Positions 40,351 to 40,466 of a stretch of DNA of 40,466 nucleotides are shown in pieces (positions within the stretch are counted from its first letter, which is position 1; each line of letters starts with the position of its first letter). The DNA lies in the NCBI GenBank assembly GCA_903970625.1, contig CAJCJG010000153.1, positions 1 to 40,466 of the forward strand. Reading direction: 5' to 3'. Made by a program: the position numbers and the translations under genes. The notes beneath the pieces are model-generated. The model had not been told where the DNA came from. It saw nothing but the letters and a program-made list of their open reading frames with translations, and ran no database searches. This stretch comes from Solirubrobacterales bacterium 70-9 (GTDB taxonomy: Bacteria; Pseudomonadota; Alphaproteobacteria; Acetobacterales; Acetobacteraceae).

Positions 40351-40466
40351 GGCTCCAAACCCAATCAGCCCCTAGGAATCGGTGGCGAACCTCGATTCGA
40401 TGAGCGCCTCTGTAATCGAGGGGCTGTAGAGGGATGTCTGGGGAATACTGGCTGACAGACGAAGCG
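40351..40466 (+). mobile_element. Left end of an IS5-family insertion sequence
   Basis: Starts after CTA at 40348-40350, at a CTAG target as used by IS427-type elements. Between the end and the transposase start is a stem-loop: CCTCGATT (40390-40397) pairs exactly with AATCGAGG (40414-40421), extended by CAGCCCC (40366-40372) with GGGGCTG (40420-40426). Such structures shield transposase translation from outside transcripts. The right end is not in the window. Confidence 0.65.
40434..40466 (+). CDS. IS5-family transposase, N-terminal fragment at window edge
   Basis: ATG 40434 opens a frame reading MSGEYWLTDEA up to the end of the window. This is the characteristic start of IS5-family (IS1031/IS427 group) transposases. 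AGAGGG lies directly before the ATG. The frame is open at the edge, so the gene continues to the right. Confidence 0.75.
   Translation, partial: MSGEYWLTDEA

Overview
The window is GC-rich bacterial DNA, most like an alphaproteobacterium: it has high-GC codon use, a RHE_PE00001-type (DUF1612/HTH) gene typical of rhizobial replicons, and dense clusters of sulfonate-type ABC transporters. It divides into an accessory island (1 to about 17,605), a resident organosulfur/transport region (about 17,605 to 40,350), and an insertion sequence cutting into the right end.

Island, left part. A tyrosine recombinase (minus, 426-1676) is followed by a YhcG/DUF1016-type nuclease (2295-3335) behind a perfect 16-bp-arm palindrome that is echoed inside the gene itself, and by a RHE_PE00001-family DNA-binding protein (3456-4634). 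Next is a markedly lower-GC pair: a DUF4297/Cap4-like nuclease overlapping a HerA-type hexameric ATPase (4841-7868), an arrangement known from phage defence. A trypsin-like serine protease follows 37 bp later and carries a frameshift. After it come a frameshifted two-helix membrane protein and an orphan protein of unknown function.

Island, right part. A tight four-gene minus-strand operon (13462 to 10579) encodes a STAS-like/winged-helix protein, a 116-aa protein, a protein with nine cysteines in 37 residues, and a GHKL-type ATP-binding protein. I do not recognise this combination as a described system and consider it the best candidate for something new. A sigma70-like promoter whose -35 box lies inside a perfect palindrome precedes it. 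Directly upstream sits a minimal Tn7/Tn5053-like transposon (13634-17288) holding only tniA, tniB and tniQ, with arrays of transposase-binding repeats at both ends. On its far side is the 5' stub of a large methyltransferase-like gene, joined tail to tail at about 17,600 with a truncated Ldh/malate dehydrogenase-family gene: this is the island boundary.

Resident region. In order: SMP-30-like lactonase, an enolase-phosphatase (MtnC) homologue whose catalytic Asp is Asn, a beta-carbonic-anhydrase-fold protein, an orphan oligopeptide-type binding protein; then a plus-strand operon of a TauD-type dioxygenase, FAD/NAD(P) protein, LLM flavin monooxygenase and acyl-CoA-dehydrogenase-type flavoprotein. 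Three sulfonate/nitrate/taurine-type ABC transporter sets follow (27.4-29.8 kb without an ATPase; 31.2-34.6 kb complete; 35.3-38.7 kb complete with an OsmC protein in front). Together these look like a sulfur-scavenging locus: import of organosulfonates followed by reduced-flavin or 2-oxoglutarate-dependent C-S cleavage. At the right edge livF, livG and the last codons of livM (branched-chain amino-acid type transporter) are cut by an IS5-family element whose transposase starts at 40434.

No rRNA, tRNA or CRISPR array was seen. Functions are from reading the translated sequences and motif recognition only; no database search was run.
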